Assembly: GCA_022446965.1 (NCBI GenBank)
Contig: JAKVBV010000009.1
Span: 1 to 64,000 of the forward strand
Length of the DNA: 64,000 nt
Reading direction: 5' to 3'
Source of the DNA: Phycisphaerales bacterium
Lineage (GTDB): Bacteria > Planctomycetota > Phycisphaerae > Phycisphaerales > SM1A02
The position numbers and the translations under genes are program-made. Below are positions 26,194 through 34,413 of this stretch, piece after piece; the first letter of the stretch is position 1, and each line of letters begins with the position of its first letter. The notes under the pieces were generated by a model. It searched no databases, had not been told where the DNA came from, and worked only from the letters and a program-made list of their open reading frames with translations.

Positions 26194-27225
26194 ATGATCG
26201 TCGATCTCCGCAGCGATACCGTCACGCAACCAGTTCCAGCCATGAAGCAAGCTATGGTCGAGGCACCACTGGGGGATGACGTGCTCGGTGACGACCCGAC
26301 AGTGCTTGCACTGCAGTCACGCTGCGCCACACTGCTCGGCAAGGACGCGGCGCTCTTCGTACCGAGCGGATCGATGGCGAACCAGATCGCCATCGCCGCA
26401 CAAACACGCCCCGGTGACGAGATCATCGCCCACGAATACAGCCACATCTATCAGTATGAAGCGGCCGGCCCTGCGGCCATCAGCGGCTGTTCGTTCGCCT
26501 TTCTGCATGGCGACCGTGGGATGTTCGATGCGGCCGATGTCGAAGCAGCCATCCGGCCTGATGACCACCACTTCCCCGAATCGATCCTGCTGTCAGTGGA
26601 GAACACGCAGAACAAGGGGGGCGGCGCCGTGTGGCCCATGGAGCGCATCAAGGCCGTCACCGCCACCGCACGAGGACACGGCATGCGCTGTCACCTTGAT
26701 GGCGCCCGGTTGTGGCATGCCTGCATGGCACTGGGCATCCCGCCGGCCGACTGGGCAGCCCACTTTGACACCGTGTCGTGCTGCTTCAGCAAGGGACTCG
26801 GCTGCCCCGTGGGATCGATCGTCGCGGGTGACGCCGAGACGATGCACCGCATGCACCGCTTGCGCAAGCGACTGGGCGGCGCGATGCGGCAATCGGGCAT
26901 GCTCGCCGCTGCAGCCCTGTGGGCATTGGACAATCACGTGGAGCGCCTCGCCGAAGATCACCGTCGTGCCAAGCAACTGGCCGAAGCGCTGTATCCCATT
27001 CCCGGCGTCGGGGTCGATCCAGAAACGGTCGAATCGAACATGTTGTATTTCGACGTGCCCGAGGGCCGCGCCGAGGCGCTCCAGGACATGCTCGATGCCC
27101 GTGGCGTGCGTGTATTGTCCATCGGCTCCAACCGGATGCGCGCGGTGACTCACCTGGAGGTCACGGACGAAGGCATCGAGCACGCCATTGCCGTGTTGTC
27201 CGATGTCCTCGGTGCGGCCGCCTAG
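26194..27225 (+). CDS. ltaE: Low-specificity L-threonine aldolase
   Basis: The 343-aa PLP enzyme cleaves L-threonine or L-allo-threonine to glycine and acetaldehyde. Typical features are the N-terminal MIVDLRSDTVTQP, GDDVLGDDPTV, FVPSGSMANQIA, the HLDGARLW segment and the PLP lysine in CFSKGLGCPVGS (about residue 200). Length fits the family (about 340). ATG at 26194 is the start because homology begins there; the open frame extends upstream without similarity. The stop lies in a CTAG palindrome that also provides the stop of the convergent ThiF-like gene. Confidence 0.93.
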   Translation: MIVDLRSDTVTQPVPAMKQAMVEAPLGDDVLGDDPTVLALQSRCATLLGKDAALFVPSGSMANQIAIAAQTRPGDEIIAHEYSHIYQYEAAGPAAISGCSFAFLHGDRGMFDAADVEAAIRPDDHHFPESILLSVENTQNKGGGAVWPMERIKAVTATARGHGMRCHLDGARLWHACMALGIPPADWAAHFDTVSCCFSKGLGCPVGSIVAGDAETMHRMHRLRKRLGGAMRQSGMLAAAALWALDNHVERLAEDHRRAKQLAEALYPIPGVGVDPETVESNMLYFDVPEGRAEALQDMLDARGVRVLSIGSNRMRAVTHLEVTDEGIEHAIAVLSDVLGAAA

Positions 27226-27953
27226 TTAACGCCGGGCAAGGCCATCTCGCGCATCTTCATCGTGCGCAGATCCATGAACAACATTCGGTTGAACAGTGGC
27301 TCGCCCAGACCGGCGAGGCACTTGATCGCTTCCATCGCACCAAGACACCCCACGGCCCCACTCACCGCGCCGAACACCGGAAACCGGCGTTGCCATGGCT
27401 GTGGCGGTTCCGGCACCAGATCACGCAAGCGACCGGTGCGACCAGCCAACTGGGTGGTGATGGTGGCTTCTAGGTCGTACATGGCGCACTCGACGATGGG
27501 AATACCCTTGTCGAAGGCGGCGTCGTTCAATGCCAGACGTTCTTCAAAGAGCGGCGCGGCGTCGACCACCACGTCGGCCATCGCCACGAGCTCCGCCGCG
27601 TTCGCGTCGGTCACGTTGGACTCCACCGCCACCACTTCGAGCCGGGGATTGAGTTCCTGCAGCCGACGCGCCGCGCAATGCACACGCGGCGTACCCAACG
27701 CCTCGTGTGTCATGAGGAGTTGACGATTCAGATCCGACGGCTTGAGCGTTCCACCATGGGCCAGCACGATTCGGCCGATGCCCGCTGCTGCCAGTTCGTA
27801 CGCCACCGGAGAGCCCAGCCCGCCCACCCGCGACACCAACGCGGTGGCCCCTTTCAGCACCGATTGCCCGGCCTCGCCGTGCCCTGGCACATCGAGTTGC
27901 CATTCGTAGACGGCTCGTTCTTCGTCGGTCAGCGGTGGCCTCGACATGCTCAT
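27222..27953 (-). CDS. ThiF/MoeB-like adenylyltransferase lacking the zinc cysteines
   Basis: The 243-aa E1-like protein has a nucleotide-binding loop (RVGGLGSPVAYELAAAGIG), the arginine-containing SDLNRQLL segment and the C-terminal FGAVSGAVGCLGAMEAIK helix. ThiF/MoeB proteins adenylate the C-terminal Gly-Gly of ThiS or MoaD. The usual CxxC before L-x-PEPP is replaced (GRLRDLVPEPP), as is the second zinc CxxC, and the DxxDN metal-binding segment reads DAAPL. The start overlaps the MoaD-like stop (ATGA), so the two are an obvious pair. It is the last gene of a ten-gene overlapping operon. Activity in molybdopterin or thiamin synthesis is doubtful without other such genes here. Confidence 0.85.
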   Translation of the reverse strand: MSMSRPPLTDEERAVYEWQLDVPGHGEAGQSVLKGATALVSRVGGLGSPVAYELAAAGIGRIVLAHGGTLKPSDLNRQLLMTHEALGTPRVHCAARRLQELNPRLEVVAVESNVTDANAAELVAMADVVVDAAPLFEERLALNDAAFDKGIPIVECAMYDLEATITTQLAGRTGRLRDLVPEPPQPWQRRFPVFGAVSGAVGCLGAMEAIKCLAGLGEPLFNRMLFMDLRTMKMREMALPGVN

Positions 27954-28228
27954 CCACCTGCCACCGGAGAGACCAGCACCACGGTGCAGCCGCACTGCAC
28001 CGGCGGATCACTGCCGCGGGCCACGAGGGCATCGTCGATAGAGATCATCAGCCAGCCATGCCGCACACCGTCGCCGTCGAGCAGCAGGTCACGGATGGAC
28101 GGCACCGCATCGGCGACATCACTGAGCAGGGCCGACACGGTGGTGCCGCCTTCACAAGAAATCTGCAAGGCGTCCTGGCCAGCGGCAGCGCGAAGTTGCG
28201 TGAGCAGTTCAATGGTGATCATGGGCAT
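27950..28228 (-). CDS. MoaD/ThiS-like small sulfur-carrier protein
   Basis: The 92-aa protein has a beta-grasp profile (MITIELLTQLRAAAG at the N-terminus) and ends in VSPVAGG, the C-terminal Gly-Gly that E1-like enzymes adenylate and thiocarboxylate. It is slightly longer than typical MoaD (about 80 aa). GAGG upstream supports ATG at 28228; ATG at 28222 would overlap the previous stop as ATGA. It lies between a ModC-like ATPase gene and the ThiF-like gene. It may supply sulfur to molybdopterin or to another acceptor; no MoaA, MoaC or MoaE gene was found in the window. Confidence 0.85.
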   Translation of the reverse strand: MPMITIELLTQLRAAAGQDALQISCEGGTTVSALLSDVADAVPSIRDLLLDGDGVRHGWLMISIDDALVARGSDPPVQCGCTVVLVSPVAGG

Positions 28229-28875
28229 GTCGCCTCGAAGGGAATGGAGAGTTGTCCGTCTTCCATGATGCGGATGGTATGGGCAAGCACCTTGGCTTCA
28301 GCCATGTCATGCGTCACATGCAACACGGACAGATCCCCCTTGTCACGAATGCGTTGCAAGACGGTGCGCATTGCAGCCTTTGTTTCCATGTCCAGCGCCG
28401 ACAGTGGCTCATCCAGGCACAAGACCGACGGCTTGCACAGCAACGCCCGACCCAACGCGATGCGTTGACGCTCGCCACCACTGAGTCCGGCTGCAGACCG
28501 CCGCAGCAGTGACGCAATCCCCAGCTGCGCCGCCATGTCCCGCACCGCAGTGGACCGATCCTTGCGTCGCACGCCGCGGGCTCGCAGTGGAATCCCCATC
28601 ATCTGTTCCACACGCATGCCGGCGAACAGTGCGCCATCCTGTGGCACCAGCGAGATGCCGCGCTGTCCGGGCGGGGCATGTGTGACGTCGGCCCCGTTGA
28701 TCGTCAGCGAGCCGCTGGAGATGTATCGCAATCCACAGATGCCCTCGAGCACCGTGGTCTTGCCGCACCCCGTCGGCCCCATAATCGTCTGCCACTGCCC
28801 GCGCTCGACCTGCAGCGAGCAATTCGTCACATGAAAGCGACCAGCATGAATCGTGAGTGCATCGCACGTGAGCAT
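28219..28875 (-). CDS. ABC transporter ATP-binding protein, ModC-like
   Basis: The 218-aa ATPase has Walker A GPTGCGKTT, Q-loop LVPQDGALF, signature LSGGERQRIALGR, Walker B VLCLDEPLSALD and the switch His in HVTHDM. It lacks the C-terminal TOBE domain of full-length ModC. ATG at 28875 gives the proper N-terminus (MLTCDALTI), although the frame is open further upstream. It shares TGATG with the permease stop. With the permease and the tandem binding protein it forms an importer of the molybdate/tungstate/sulfate type, but specificity is not proven. Confidence 0.9.
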   Translation of the reverse strand: MLTCDALTIHAGRFHVTNCSLQVERGQWQTIMGPTGCGKTTVLEGICGLRYISSGSLTINGADVTHAPPGQRGISLVPQDGALFAGMRVEQMMGIPLRARGVRRKDRSTAVRDMAAQLGIASLLRRSAAGLSGGERQRIALGRALLCKPSVLCLDEPLSALDMETKAAMRTVLQRIRDKGDLSVLHVTHDMAEAKVLAHTIRIMEDGQLSIPFEATCP

Positions 28876-29744
28876 CAGGCGGCCATCCTCGCACCCACCG
28901 TGCGGGCGATCAGCAATACCACGATTGCCGCAGCCACCATCATCAGCGACACGGTCGCGGCCGCTTCGACATTGCCCACGCTCATCTCGAGAAACACCGT
29001 CGTGGGCAACACTTCGGTCTTCATGCGAGTGGCACCGGCGAACACAAGAATCGGCCCAAACTCTCCCATTGCTCTGGCCCACGCCAGCGTTGCGGCTGCA
29101 ACGATTCCACTGCGGACTTCAGGCAGCGCGACCCAAAAGAAGGCCTGCCGCCGAGTACAGCCCAGCACCTGAGCCACATGCTCACGGCGATCACTCACCT
29201 GCTCGAACGCCACTCGCATGGTGCGAATCGCAAAGGCAGAAGCGACTGCGAATTGGGCCAGAATCACACCCGGCACGTCATAGGTGACGCTCGTCACATG
29301 ATCGAGACCGATCCAATGCAGCGGCAGGACAGCGAGCACCCACTCCACACCGTCTTCGAGCCAGCGACCAACAGCGGTCTGATTGAACAGCAGCAGCAAC
29401 GCCAGCCCGACGACGATCGGCGGAAGCACGATCGGCACGTCCACCAGAACATCAACGAAACGCCGTCCGCGAAACGGCACGCGCGCGAGCAGGTAACCCG
29501 CCGGCACAGCCACCACGGTGGACAAGATCGCGGTGATCGTACACGTGCACACACTCAGTAACACGGCGTAGCAAATCTGTGGCGAATCGATCGCGGCCTG
29601 CACGTGTTCGCCACGAACGTACAGCACGTTGGCGGCCAACAACGCCACCACCAACGCCACGAAGACGCCCGTGGCACCGAACAGCGCAATGCCGAAGGGC
29701 ATGTTGCCTCGCGACGACAGTCGCAACGACGCCGGTGTGGTCAT
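28875..29744 (-). CDS. ABC transporter permease, ModB/CysT-like
   Basis: The 289-aa integral membrane protein has about six helices and the inner-membrane permease EAA-type loop (LPEVRSGIVAAATLAWARAMGEFGP), which contacts the ATPase. The sequence DVPIVLPPIVVGLALLLLF is typical of molybdate/tungstate/sulfate permeases. Its ATG overlaps the stop of the binding protein gene (ATGA, 29741-29744) and its stop overlaps the ATPase start. The transported oxyanion is inferred from family and context only. Confidence 0.9.
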   Translation of the reverse strand: MTTPASLRLSSRGNMPFGIALFGATGVFVALVVALLAANVLYVRGEHVQAAIDSPQICYAVLLSVCTCTITAILSTVVAVPAGYLLARVPFRGRRFVDVLVDVPIVLPPIVVGLALLLLFNQTAVGRWLEDGVEWVLAVLPLHWIGLDHVTSVTYDVPGVILAQFAVASAFAIRTMRVAFEQVSDRREHVAQVLGCTRRQAFFWVALPEVRSGIVAAATLAWARAMGEFGPILVFAGATRMKTEVLPTTVFLEMSVGNVEAAATVSLMMVAAAIVVLLIARTVGARMAA

Positions 29745-31186
29745 GGGGCCGTGTCCGTCGGCGGCAGGAAGCCCAATGCTTCGAACGCCCCACGTTGTCG
29801 AGCGGCTTTGATCGCCTCGTGCAACCGCCCCAAGGTCAGGGCGTGGTCGCCGTCAAGACGCACCGTCCACGGCTGGGTGGCAGGATTCGTATCGAGCCCC
29901 AGCGGCACCACATCAGCACCGTTACGAACGGCCTGCGATGCGCGAGCGTTGCTGTGATACACGATCGCGCCATCAAGGCCCCCCGCACGCACCTGATTCA
30001 CAAGAAAGTCACCCGTGGCCGATTCCACCTTGATGTTGCCGCTGCGTTGCAGTGGCGCCCACAAGTCGGCCGCCGTGAGCGCCTGCACCGTGAGCGCGCC
30101 CAGTGCGCTGCGCTCCGGTGACGCCACGCCAAGTCGCAGCCCAGGCTTGAGCATGTCCGTTGCGCCGGTCAGGCCGGCCGGATTCCCCTTGGGCACGATC
30201 AACACCATCTCATTCCGGCTCAGCAGCGTGCCCGGCACGAAGTGCTCCTGCACCACATCAAGAAACTGCTGATCACACGCGGCGTACGCGTCGGGCAGTG
30301 CGCCTGTTCGCATCTGCGCCACGAGCACACCACAGCCGTTGTAGACCCGGTCGATGGTCACCCCTTCACGCTCACAAAACGCCTCGATCACCGGCTCGAT
30401 GGCCGGGCGCAACATGGCACCGGCAAAGAGCACCAACCGAGGATGAATCGCCCACACATCACCACGCACTGGTTCGAATCCGGCCTTTGCGAAATCGAGT
30501 GCCCCCCTGTCGCGTGCGCCGAGCCACCGAGCGAACTGCAACGCATTCGTCGGTTGCTTGGAGGCCCGGAGCACACCGATGGCCACGGCTTCTCGGCTGG
30601 GCTTGAACCTCGCATCATTGACCGCTTCGAGACCGCCGACGAGCTTGGTCGTGGCGTTCCATGTGATCGCTGCATCCACAGTGCCCAGCCGCACGTCTGC
30701 GGCCACCTCGTTCACGGTCGGCTTGGTCACCACGATGCTCGGCTGCAGTCTGTCCCACACGCCGAGGTCCTGCAGCACGGTCTTGCACGTCTTGCCTGCT
30801 GCAGCCGTGTCGGGATTGGGAATGGCCAATCGAACCTTGCCGTCAATCACGTCGTCGATGGATGTGATGCCCGCAGGGTTGCCTGCGGTCACCGCGATGC
30901 ACAGGTGCTGGTGCGCCAGCGGAATCTGCTCGGCGATCAGCTGCAGTGAACTCGCCTTGTCCATGTAGCCCGTTGCAGCGGCGAGATACAGATCAGCCCG
31001 TGGCGCCACGCGGAGATTGTTGAGCAACGTCCCAGAGCCGCCGAACTGCAACTGCACACGTTGGCCCGTCTCCTTGGTCCATGACTCCGCAGCGGCTTCG
31101 ACTGGCGCTCGCACTCCAGCGGCGCAGTACACCGTGAGCGGGTCAGGCGCGACGCACAGTGCTGCGGCAAGGACGACATGCAACAT
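29741..31186 (-). CDS. Tandem two-domain ModA-like substrate-binding protein
   Basis: The 481-aa protein has a short signal-like N-terminus (MLHVVLAAALCVA) and two consecutive periplasmic binding modules, about 17-240 and 250-481. The halves align by eye: LTVYCAAGVRAPVEAAAESW with LVLFAGAMLRPAIEPVIEAF, FGGSGTLLNNLR with YNGCGVLVAQMR, TAGNPAGITSIDDV with PKGNPAGLTGATDM. ModA-like proteins are normally single-module (about 250 aa), so this is an internal duplication with strong divergence. It should bind an oxyanion outside the membrane and deliver it to the adjacent permease. The start overlaps the LamG/PQQ gene stop (TGATG) and the stop overlaps the permease start. Confidence 0.88.
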   Translation of the reverse strand: MLHVVLAAALCVAPDPLTVYCAAGVRAPVEAAAESWTKETGQRVQLQFGGSGTLLNNLRVAPRADLYLAAATGYMDKASSLQLIAEQIPLAHQHLCIAVTAGNPAGITSIDDVIDGKVRLAIPNPDTAAAGKTCKTVLQDLGVWDRLQPSIVVTKPTVNEVAADVRLGTVDAAITWNATTKLVGGLEAVNDARFKPSREAVAIGVLRASKQPTNALQFARWLGARDRGALDFAKAGFEPVRGDVWAIHPRLVLFAGAMLRPAIEPVIEAFCEREGVTIDRVYNGCGVLVAQMRTGALPDAYAACDQQFLDVVQEHFVPGTLLSRNEMVLIVPKGNPAGLTGATDMLKPGLRLGVASPERSALGALTVQALTAADLWAPLQRSGNIKVESATGDFLVNQVRAGGLDGAIVYHSNARASQAVRNGADVVPLGLDTNPATQPWTVRLDGDHALTLGRLHEAIKAARQRGAFEALGFLPPTDTAP

Positions 31187-34100
31187 CAGTCCCCGGCTCC
31201 TGCAAGTTTTGGGTCAAGGTGCCGCGGAATCCAGGCCATCGAGGTTTGAATGGCGTGCGTGCATGAACAGCCACTGCTCGTTTCAGGGCCGAGCAACATG
31301 CCACCAGCGGGCAACAGGCCCAACCAGCAGCCGCCGCGTGTTCCGGTCCATTCCGTCCACTCATTGCTCTGGGGATCCCAGAAGGAGTGGAAGTGATGTC
31401 GAAAGGCGAGCAGATGATTGGACGCCGTCTTGGTGCCACACCCACGCCCCTGCGGGATGTCCGTGCGGAGCAGGTCGCCGGTGTGCAGGTCGTATGCACA
31501 CGACTCCACGTAGACAATGTCACCCACGATCACGGGGTGCTGCAACGGCCCACCGTGGTGGTCGCGAGCCCAGGGGTGATCCTTGGCCCAGTTGTGTTCG
31601 CCGGATACGGCATCGAAGGCCAGCGTATGGAAGCGGTCGCTGGAACCGCACACCAGCACCACACCGTCGTGCAGGAGCACGTAGGTCATCCGATCGAAGT
31701 GCCCCACATCGAGCGATTGTCGCCAGTGCTCTTCGCCGGTCGCCATGTCGACGCACACCAAGTCCTGTTCGGCAAGTACCGACTGCGGAAGGCGTCCGGG
31801 TGTGGCCGTGTCGGCCTCGGGCACCTCGATGAAGTACAGCAGGGTGTCGTCACGCGCGATCGAGGAGTGCAGGATCCACCCGTCGGGCTCAACCGACCAA
31901 ACCTCGGCGCCACCACTGTCGAGCCGGACGATGCGGTCACAAGCAACTCGCCACGATTCTTCACCACCCGAGTCGTACCACTCACCCTCGGCGCCCGTAT
32001 ACATCGCGGCCCGCGGCACGGCGGTGGTCAGTTGACCGCCGTCATCGAGCGGATCGACGACACCCCAGTCACGATTGCGACTGGCCGTGTGCAACACACG
32101 CTCCACGCGACCAGTCTCACCGTCGAGGACCCACAGGTCATCCCGCACGGCCAGATGCAAATCGCCATCTGGACCAATCGCCATGTTGGTGGTGTCTCTG
32201 GGTACGTTCGTGCGACGCAGGCCGGGCATCGACAGCGTCCAGCGCGGCGAGCCGTTGTATGCGTCGAGACAGAAGATCGCATGGTTGCCCTGCACGAACA
32301 TTCGGCCGTGAGAAGCCAACGGCGACGGCGCTCGTGCGCCACGGTCAAGCATGGGGCGTGGCCCGGGTCGTCCCCACCACAACAACCGCAATTCGCCGCC
32401 GACAAGATCGTCGCCCGAACAGCTGGTGTGCCCCGGTTCGGCGTACTGCCTCGCCCACCACTTGGCACCGTCCACGGCGCCACGCACCCAGCTTCCGTCG
32501 TCGTGCAGCGTGAATCCCTCGACAGGTTCGCCGGTCATGCCATACAGACGACCACCCTCGGGCCGGACCAAGGCGATGCACTGCTCGAGCACTGCCGCTG
32601 GCGTGCCAGCAGAAACATGCACTTCGTTAAACAACCATGGGGCATAGGGCAGCGTGTCGTCTTCGATTCGATGGACGGCAAACCGATCACCCTGGATACC
32701 GCGGGCACGTGCCGCGCGGCGCAGTGCTTGAATTCGCTCGCGATCCGACATGGCCACCGTCACTTGCACCTCACCCAATGCGGCGGTCTCAATGGCCAGT
32801 GCATCAACGGGATTCACGTGCAGCACATGGCCCTTGCCCGCTGCCGTCAGATCGATCTGCAGGTCAAGCGTGTGCGGATCGCCATGCCGCCATGCGCCGA
32901 AGGATGTGCGTGCCATCGGGCGGATGCGCAATCGCTCTCCGAGCTTCTCCGGCTTGACCACGGCGCCTCGCCAGCGACCATCCTCAACAGCCGCGATGCG
33001 ATGCGGCGGCTCGTCATCCACGGCCCACTCGAGCCAGCTCTCATCCTGTTCGTCGCTCATCCACTCCACCGACCAGCGGCTGTCGCCAAGCGTGCGAATG
33101 ATCGGCCCTGCGATGATCGCCGGTGGCTGCGGCAATAGGGCCAGCGCAGCTGCGCGATCCTGTGCTCGTGTGTGCGCGTCTCGAATGCTGGCGCCGTACT
33201 GCAAAGCATGGACATCCGCCGCCAGCGTGCCCTCAGCCACATCAGCACGAGTACCCGCCACCACCAGATGCCTGTGAGACACTGGCCGCAAGGCGCCGGC
33301 CACGCTTCGCGCGGCTCTCATCGTGTCGTTCACCGTAATGGAGGCACCCGTGGCATCGGCCTGCACCGAGATGTGTGTCCACACGCCCGGCTCGATGGGC
33401 ACGTCGGATGACAAGACTTGCATGCCGTGTGTGCGAGCCACTCGCAAGGTGGGCATGCCACATTCGAGGTTCAACGCCCAGCCCTCGTCTTCGGCACTCA
33501 AGGCGCTGAGCAAACCACCATCGGGGTGGCGGCCGTCCACCTTGACCAGTAGATCGGCGTCGATCTCAGCGCCCGGGCCGGTGTTCCATGGCAATCGCAG
33601 CACACGGGTGTGATCTTCGCCGGGGTTCACGCCGGCAGCGAATCGACGAATGTCTTCTCCTGCAAAGTGCAAACGCACCAGCGGAGGGCGTGCGTCCAAT
33701 GTCGTGTGCGGCTCGAGCGAAACGGTGGCATCCCAGAAGGCCACCGCCGGTTCGCCGGAGGACTGCAGCTCTTCCATCACATCACCATCTTGCACGATGA
33801 CCGGGCCGAGCAGCCCTTGCATGGGATACCGCTCATTGCTGTCGAGATACGCCCCAAAGCCAAATGGCGCGGACTCGGGCCAACGCACGTCGCCCTTCTG
33901 CACGGTGGACCGGGCCACTTCCTGACCATCGATCCAGAGCCGCTGCGTCGTGCCGTCCCATGTGCCGGCCACTTCATACCACCGCCGCAGCTCGAACGGC
34001 TCGGGGGCGGTGAGATAGGTCATCGTGCCATCGGCGTCGCCATGATCTTGGGTGGCCAAGGCAAATGCGAATCGGTCCTTGCGGTAGCCGAGCATCCAGC

Positions 34101-34413
34101 CTTGCTCCTGCGAACCGTTGTCCTGCAATGCCGACACGATGCCGCCCCACTCTTGGGGCGCGTCAATCTGCACCATCGCCCGCACCGTGAATGCGCTCGA
34201 TGGCAACATGTGGATCGTGGTGCCGTCGCCGACCACCGCCCAGGTGTCCCCGGTCATCACCATGGCCGGGATCCGCTGCACCGAAGCCACTGTCGTGTCG
34301 CCGTGCACGACGCCACGCAGCGCGGGATCGCCACTCACCCATGCCGGCTTGCCCTCGATCATCTGGGGTGTCCATTGAGTGGATGCCAGAAGCATGCAGG
34401 CCAAAAGCGTCAT
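31186..34413 (-). CDS. LamG-LamG / methyltransferase-like / PQQ beta-propeller protein
   Basis: The 1075-aa protein has a short signal peptide (MTLLACMLLAS) and two LamG/concanavalin-like domains (about 60-215 and 285-420). A linker is followed by a region (about 525-625) that resembles the Rossmann methyltransferase module of related planctomycete proteins. That region has lost its glycine-rich SAM motif, reading HVLHVNPVDALAIE. A PQQ/BamB-like propeller (about 690-1050) contains repeats such as LDAYNGSPRW, LDGETGRVERV and VDMATGEEHWRQ. A Cys-rich end (GGCWLGLLPAGG, SGCSCTHAIQTS) could bind a metal or form disulfides. It overlaps both neighbours. True enzymatic activity is not shown. Confidence 0.8.
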   Translation of the reverse strand: MTLLACMLLASTQWTPQMIEGKPAWVSGDPALRGVVHGDTTVASVQRIPAMVMTGDTWAVVGDGTTIHMLPSSAFTVRAMVQIDAPQEWGGIVSALQDNGSQEQGWMLGYRKDRFAFALATQDHGDADGTMTYLTAPEPFELRRWYEVAGTWDGTTQRLWIDGQEVARSTVQKGDVRWPESAPFGFGAYLDSNERYPMQGLLGPVIVQDGDVMEELQSSGEPAVAFWDATVSLEPHTTLDARPPLVRLHFAGEDIRRFAAGVNPGEDHTRVLRLPWNTGPGAEIDADLLVKVDGRHPDGGLLSALSAEDEGWALNLECGMPTLRVARTHGMQVLSSDVPIEPGVWTHISVQADATGASITVNDTMRAARSVAGALRPVSHRHLVVAGTRADVAEGTLAADVHALQYGASIRDAHTRAQDRAAALALLPQPPAIIAGPIIRTLGDSRWSVEWMSDEQDESWLEWAVDDEPPHRIAAVEDGRWRGAVVKPEKLGERLRIRPMARTSFGAWRHGDPHTLDLQIDLTAAGKGHVLHVNPVDALAIETAALGEVQVTVAMSDRERIQALRRAARARGIQGDRFAVHRIEDDTLPYAPWLFNEVHVSAGTPAAVLEQCIALVRPEGGRLYGMTGEPVEGFTLHDDGSWVRGAVDGAKWWARQYAEPGHTSCSGDDLVGGELRLLWWGRPGPRPMLDRGARAPSPLASHGRMFVQGNHAIFCLDAYNGSPRWTLSMPGLRRTNVPRDTTNMAIGPDGDLHLAVRDDLWVLDGETGRVERVLHTASRNRDWGVVDPLDDGGQLTTAVPRAAMYTGAEGEWYDSGGEESWRVACDRIVRLDSGGAEVWSVEPDGWILHSSIARDDTLLYFIEVPEADTATPGRLPQSVLAEQDLVCVDMATGEEHWRQSLDVGHFDRMTYVLLHDGVVLVCGSSDRFHTLAFDAVSGEHNWAKDHPWARDHHGGPLQHPVIVGDIVYVESCAYDLHTGDLLRTDIPQGRGCGTKTASNHLLAFRHHFHSFWDPQSNEWTEWTGTRGGCWLGLLPAGGMLLGPETSSGCSCTHAIQTSMAWIPRHLDPKLAGAGD

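Noticed and set aside
30470-30485. tRNA T-loop-like GGTTCGAATCC
   Set aside because: It lies inside the tandem binding protein gene as ordinary codons (GFEPV) and no tRNA cloverleaf can be formed around it.
31387-33138. Long antisense frame (583 codons) opposite the LamG/PQQ gene
   Set aside because: No recognisable domain or signal, no ribosome site, and the minus-strand gene is clearly real by LamG and propeller repeats.
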